Part shown: positions 1 through 64,000 of the stretch, piece after piece
Position numbering within the stretch: the stretch's first letter is position 1
How the letters are laid out: every line of letters begins with the position of its first letter
DNA from: Macrotis lagotis
Lineage: Eukaryota; Chordata; Mammalia; Peramelemorphia; Peramelidae
Direction: 5' to 3'
Assembly (NCBI RefSeq): GCF_037893015.1
Contig: NC_133660.1
Location: 167,216,363-167,280,362 of the forward strand
DNA: 64,000 bases
Position numbers and translations under genes: made by a program
The notes under the pieces: model-generated
Seen by the model: only the letters and a program-made list of their open reading frames with translations
The model's database searches: none
What the model was told of the DNA's origin: nothing

Positions 1-84
1 TACAGAAAATTTTTTTCATTTAGTCAGTTTTTGGCCTCATCCTAGCTGATGATGATGGTTATATAGTGTTAAAATTAAAAATAA

Positions 85-281
85 GAGCTTTGTAAAGTAT
101 TTTATATATATATATATAGATTTCATTTGATCTTTATAGCTATGACTTGGTTGCCTCAATTTCCATTTACAGATGAGGAAACTGAGGTATAAGGGATGTG
201 AATGTCAAACAGTTAACCAGTATTTGAGAGATTATTTGAATCCAGGTTCCTAACTATGAATATAGCACTCTGCTTTGGCTG
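85..281 (-). repeat. MIR SINE (old), with internal (TA)8
   Basis: Reverse-oriented MIR core: acagatgaggaaactgag at about 170, then a decayed copy of the tRNA-like part. A TA microsatellite sits at 103-118. Confidence 0.65.
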
Positions 282-983
282 TTGATCATCATAGTGTCCT
301 AGAGATTATTGTGAGGTTTACTGTGGCACTACCTGAAAGGTGAAGAGATGACAGTATAATAACATTTTCCAGTAGATCCATAGACAGGAATATGTATATA
401 AATATTATTTGTTCATTTTATAATCATCATATAAAAATGTGATTATGTTTTTTGCAATATTTATATATATATGACAAGATTTTTTTCTGTTGTTTCTGAT
501 GACATATTTGAAATTAAGTATTAGAGGGTCTAGAGAAAATAGTAATTTATTATTTTTTATGTAATCTACTAACGATTCTGAAATCACTATATTGGTCAAT
601 GAGAAAAACAGCTTCCATTCCACATAAGGAAAAGTAATTAGGGCATATTCTGACATTACAACTGTCATTCATTTGGAAACTAGAAACCTGATGCTCAGGT
701 CATCGCAGTTGGGTTTATGATTCTTTCCAAAAGACATAACAGAAAAAAGATTAATAGCAGCTGCACAAGACCTGGTCTATGATAGAATGCTTTCATCTTA
801 TTGGTATTGGGAATGTATTTATTACTCAAGAAATGACGTCTGTTAGAGAGGCATAGAGTTGAAGGAAATACAATTTTAAGACAAATTCAAGACATGCAAA
901 AACTTTTTGAATTAAATATTTTAATTATGTACATAAGCCCATGTTTTTTGTGCAATATAGTATAGAACACTATTTTTCCCCCA

Positions 984-1126
984 TTTTTTTTGCAAAGCAA
1001 TGAGGATAATTGACTTGCTCAATGTCACACGTCTAGGTAATTATTAAGTGTCTGAGGCTGGATTTGAACTCAGGTCCTTCTGACTCTAGGGCTGTGCTCT
1101 GTCCATTGCACCATATAGCTGTCCCC
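984..1126 (-). repeat. Marsupial tRNA-derived SINE (A-tailed type)
   Basis: Reverse copy: T-run, tgcaaagcaatg, the ctaggtaattattaagtg block, gatttgaactcaggt, and a tRNA-like 5' end near 1126. It lies about 330 bp before the first CORIN exon of the window. Confidence 0.9.
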
Positions 1127-1459
1127 ATTTTTTTCCTAATAAAAAACAATACTATTCTAGAATGTGCATTTCTCCCTCTATTAGATAGAACCCTTTTGGA
1201 ATAACTGGTGTTTAGCACTTGGTTAATTCTTTTATAAGGATTTGATCAATCTGAGAACAGTATTTCTAGATTTTGTAAAAACATGGAAGTAGTGGGGTGA
1301 GTCAGAAAGGAAATTCTCATTTTATAACATCTTCCATCCCCTTCCCTACAGGTGCTTCTTTTAAATCCCACCTATCAGAATGAGAGTAATTTAATTCTGA
1401 TCAAAACAAATGTAACATCAAATATCTGCTTTACTCCTTTGTTCTTCTCCTCTCCTCAG
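1127..1459. other. Intron sequence, nothing recognised
   Basis: Single-copy looking DNA up to the exon. The stretch 282-983 upstream is likewise AT-rich without a recognised element. Confidence 0.5.
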
Positions 1460-60454
<58,995 letters not shown>

Positions 60455-61588
60455 TTTCCAAAGGAGAGAACAGACTCCCCTTTCAACTGTGAAAACCTTG
60501 TTTTGGAGGACATTGAAGGAAGCACTTTTTACAGGAGGACAGTGTTACAGTGTGGCCCAGATGCGTAACCTTTCACCATATTAGGCAGATACTGCTGGCT
60601 TTCTTTTTTTATTTGCTCTAATGATATTCCTTCTTTCCTCTTCTTTTATTCCTGCTATACTATGGTATCATTGTGATACCATGAGAGACTCTACAGGTAC
60701 AGAAGCAACCCTGTTAGTTGGCCTGGCCTAACCTTTTCTACAAAACAAAATTTCTAAATTAACTCATAGGGAAAAGAAGAATGAATTTGGTAAGACACAG
60801 ATTAGGGAAAGGGTTTTTTTTTTTTGCATCAATATAAAAGTGGCATTCATATCATAGGAGAATGGCATTTCTGCTAGCTTCAATTGGCCTTGCTGCAGAG
60901 TAGCAGCAAATTTCCACATTAAAATAAGGGACTTGCTTTTGGTTTACTGAGAGCTAAAATTATTTAGATGTCATCACTATATCTGTGATTTATTATATAT
61001 GATTTTAATAGTTTATGCTGAAACTGATCATGGAGGGAAAAGCTCAGTAGCATGTACTGTCATGGAATGTAAAAATGCAGCTCATGAGTGTAGACCTTAC
61101 TTGTTACTTGCATCATCATAAGCCCCCAGTGACTTTAAGTATATTTTACAAGTCGCAACCCTTACCTTATCTATAGCTTGGGTTTGGTCACTGCATTTGA
61201 CTGATTTCAGTTTGGGGAATCAGTTAAAAATGCATGGGGAGGATTTTTTTAAGATTAACTTATAATCATAGTAGTAATACAGTGATCAATGCCAAACAAC
61301 TCGTGACCTGAGAACTGCAATGACTTTATGTAGTTTCCTCCCCTCCAAGTGGAACCCAAATTCTCCTAAGTCATTTTCTTGAATATTTACAGACTTGCTT
61401 CTTCACACCATTCAAATAGAAAATATGATTTTGAAATGTAAAGTAAAGAAAGTTTAAGAATTTTCATCCAGGAAAAGTGAATCCTTTCTGGAAAACTATT
61501 TAATAACTAATGCTGCATTTTCTTTTTTAATTAAAGTGAAAATTCAAAAGAAAAAAAATTCATGTTATCAAGCACTAGGCCACTTCAT

Positions 61589-61647
<59 letters not shown>

Positions 61648-61659
61648 TTCATATATATG

Positions 61660-61724
<65 letters not shown>

Positions 61725-62205
61725 CATGGGTTTGAGACAATTTATGAGTTTCTAAAAGATTTTTTTCCTCATATTACTGAATTAGTTGAAAGTAGTAATT
61801 TTGTTATTGCTGTGAGGTGGTTTATCATGTGATGGTCTCTGCAATATTCCAAAAGCCTCTTGAGCAGCAACACTCTGATTTCCTTCCACTAGTGACCTTG
61901 ACTGCTTCAGCATTCCAAGTAAAGTTGATAATTCGCAATTTTATAAATGTATTTTTATACTGTTTTTCTATGTGTACACATATTTTTAGTCCAAAAAACA
62001 AATTGCAATGCTGGCTATATAGACTGCAAGAATCAAGAGTTTGGCTTTTTTTTTCAGGATGGTTTTATAACTATAGCAAGAGCATTTGTGTTAGTATTAT
62101 CACAACTACAGTGACTCACTAGACAGTTTTGTTTCAATTCCTGTTAAGTCAACATGTGTATAATATACTTATTCTAAATAAGAGAAATAAAAATTATAAC
62201 CTCGT
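60455..62205 (+). other. CORIN: CORIN 3' untranslated region
   Basis: Unique, AT-rich sequence from the TGA to the first credible poly(A) site. It is interrupted only by the TG/CA/TA repeat near 61.6 kb. No young SINE lies inside it; the nearest starts at about 62392. A length of about 1.75 kb is close to what I recall for human CORIN. The 3' boundary is inferred from the AATAAA, not observed. Confidence 0.7.
61589..61723 (+). repeat. (TA)n(TG)n ... (AC)n(AT)n inverted microsatellite in the CORIN 3'UTR
   Basis: About 7 TA units (61589-61602) and 22 TG units run to 61645. After a loop of about 17 bases come 15 AC units (61663-61692) and about 15 AT units to 61723. The two halves are reverse complements, so the transcript could fold into a long hairpin. 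Confidence 0.95.
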
Positions 62206-62212
62206 TTTTTGG
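62186..62212 (+). terminator. Likely CORIN polyadenylation signal with downstream U/GU-rich element
   Basis: AATAAA at 62186-62191 is followed 10-20 bases later by tttttt-ggtg, the expected downstream element. I saw no better canonical signal between the stop codon and this point. A later AATAAA-like run near 62520 belongs to a SINE tail. Confidence 0.65.
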
Positions 62213-62391
62213 TGAAACTACAAATGGAGATAGAATAGTAGCAAATCTCTGTTAGGTTCTCTTCTCTAAAATTACCTTCAGGTGGTAGATAAGAGAATAT
62301 TAACTGATTTCTATGAAATATGAGTAAATTTTATATAGCATTTTTCTGGGACCAAGTCTTAATTCTGTTTAACAATTTAAACAATTGCAGG

Positions 62392-62535
62392 CATCTAGGT
62401 GGCCCAGTGGATAGGGCACTGGTCCTGGAATCAGGAGGACCTGAGTTCAAATGTGACCCCAGACACTTAATAACTGCCTAGCTGTGTGACCTTGGGAGTC
62501 ACTTTAACCCCATTGCCTTAAATAAATAAAAAAAC
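62392..62535 (+). repeat. Marsupial A-tailed SINE just past the CORIN 3' end
   Basis: Forward copy. Flanks aatttaaacaat (about 62375) and aatttgaacaat (about 62539) form the duplication. Confidence 0.9.
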
Positions 62536-62810
62536 ACAATTTGAACAATGAATGAGTGGGAACTTTGAAACATTTTGAATTACATAGTTGCTTTTTTAGA
62601 ACATCAGGGAATTTGTTTTAGTGGAAAAGTGCTTCTCTTGCTCTGAAAGATCAAGTTAGTTGCACAAACAAAAGGAAAAAAAACCCCTAAATTTTAAAAT
62701 GTTAGAGAATATAACTCTTTCAAAGTGTATATGGTTCTGTGTTGCAGTTTACAAAGACAATGTCACACAAACTGTTAGAATAATAACAACAACAACATGG
62801 AAATTTCAAC

Positions 62811-64000
62811 TTTAATATATATTGGTACTAGAATTACCTTGGCTGCTGGCACCAGACACTCTCCGATAGATTTTTGAAATTTAAAGAATTTAAAGAGTGC
62901 TTATTTTTTTGCAGGCCCTCAAAAGAATTGTTATTCAATGACATATTCAGAGTTTTTTGATTCAGTGAAGCCACCAAGACTTTCTACTAAACACAAGCTT
63001 TAAAAAATGTAATTTTAATGTATAAAAAATGTTTCAAAAGTCATCCAAAGAAACTGACATAGGTAAAGCAATTAATACAAGAGTAATTTCAAGGAAAGAT
63101 GATATGTGATGATAAAACAGAGATTTCCTTAACTCCAAAATAGTAAACCAAGGTTCTTTTTATGGCTGTTTACATGCTATTAATGTAAGTTTATATATAT
63201 TAATATCCTGGTTATATAGTTTTAATCTGCATACAGTTGCTTATCAACCAATATTTACATGGCTGCCACTGGTTTCTAGAGTTATCTCCTGAAATAAGTC
63301 CAAAGCTGCTATTGACAGTTACTTTCCATCAACCTACTTTTAAAAAGTTCCCCTTCAATATTGTCAGTGCTAATATAAACCAGGATAAAATAGAGTAATT
63401 CCAGCTGTTTGAGCTCAAGCCAAGGGTTCTGCTCCATAGATTTCTACTGCCCAACTGTCTACCTGATTTTTAAGAGTCGATAGGTCAAATCCCATACAAC
63501 TGTGTTAAAACACAAAACCAACTCTGAAAGACATTGACCACAGATGCTTACTCTATGAATCCTGCCCCTTTATCTTTGGATCTTGGAAAAAACTTCTGTC
63601 TGAGCAATGTCTAAATCTAATTCTTTGATTATTATGTGAACTTCATACCATCATTCTTGTCATGCTTCTATTGGAGACATGAGCATTTACCATTCATCAT
63701 AATACCTCAATGGTTTTTCCATGCACAGTAAACAATGGATTTTCTTAAAATGTACCAGAGTCAATGGCAAAAAAAATTGTGAGATTTTTCATTGTAAAAA
63801 CTGAATCTTGTATAATTGAATGCATTTCCAAAAGCCCTGGCCCTAAACAAATGGTTGCTAAGTTTTTAACAGCAGACCAGAATCACATACTAGAAAATGT
63901 GCTGCTGACTCTGCTTAGAAAATTGACTGATGCAAAGATATTCTCTACAGTTGAATCAATTACCTGTAAAATGCACAAGACAACTTCCAATACATAAACC
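62811..64000 (-). other. Unassigned 3' flank; possible 3'UTR of convergent ATP10D (synteny inference only)
   Basis: Mostly single-copy, AT-rich DNA with no recognisable repeat and no coding match. In human, ATP10D lies tail-to-tail with CORIN only a few hundred bases away, so the minus strand here could be its 3'UTR. A minus-strand ATTAAA at 62811-62816 would be a possible end. No ATP10D coding sequence is visible. The 77-codon + strand open frame at 63764-63997 has no family features I recognise. Confidence 0.25.

Noticed and set aside
61536-61724. 62-codon frame of alternating Val/Cys and His/Thr
   Set aside because: Translation of the TG/CA/TA microsatellite.
63764-63997. 77-codon + strand frame at the window end
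   Set aside because: Short, AT-rich, no recognised domain. More likely flank or antisense of a neighbouring 3'UTR.

Overview
The window is vertebrate nuclear DNA, almost certainly from a marsupial. It is AT-rich and intron-dominated. It is full of young tRNA-derived SINEs of the marsupial type with an A-rich tail, SINEs with an RTE/BovB-like tail, marsupial-type L1 and half-L1 (HAL1) elements, and older MIR, L2 and CR1/L3 relics. The SINE subtype suggests an Australian lineage such as a dasyurid, but that is only a guess.

One gene explains all the protein-coding sequence: the 3' half of CORIN, on the + strand. Corin is the type II transmembrane serine protease that activates pro-atrial natriuretic peptide. 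Thirteen exons (1460 to 60454) match human exons 10 to 22. Every exon pair joins in phase with GT..AG introns. Together they encode about 624 residues with no insertion or deletion against my recollection of human corin (residues about 419 to 1042). In order they give the atypical fifth LDL-receptor class A repeat, frizzled domain 2, three LDL-A repeats, the SRCR domain, and a complete trypsin-like domain with intact activation site, His/Asp/Ser triad and S1 Asp. A 3'UTR of about 1.75 kb follows, with an AATAAA at 62186. The 5' half of the gene and its promoter lie upstream of the window.

Layout: 1-1459, intron. 1568-14769, a 13.2 kb intron with a possible solo LTR, a GC-rich degenerate tandem block and a 3.7 kb nested HAL1/L1/SINE composite. 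14770-18985, the frizzled 2 exons. 18986-34559, three LDL-A exons separated by introns holding L1 3' ends and a HAL1 inserted in an L1. 34560-48105, the SRCR exons with a large L1, L2 and ancient repeats between them. 48106-50880, an intron holding a pyrimidine strand nearly 1 kb long. 50881-60454, the last SRCR piece and the protease domain. 60455-62205, the 3'UTR with a long TG/CA/TA inverted repeat. 62206-64000, a flank that by human synteny should approach the convergent ATP10D gene, though nothing I read proves it.

I found no CRISPR, no intact mobile element and no new gene system. The points most worth a second look are the Lys at the site of human corin's Arg-427 autocleavage, the predicted 3'UTR hairpin, the polypyrimidine tract, and the nested retroelement insertions with readable target-site duplications.
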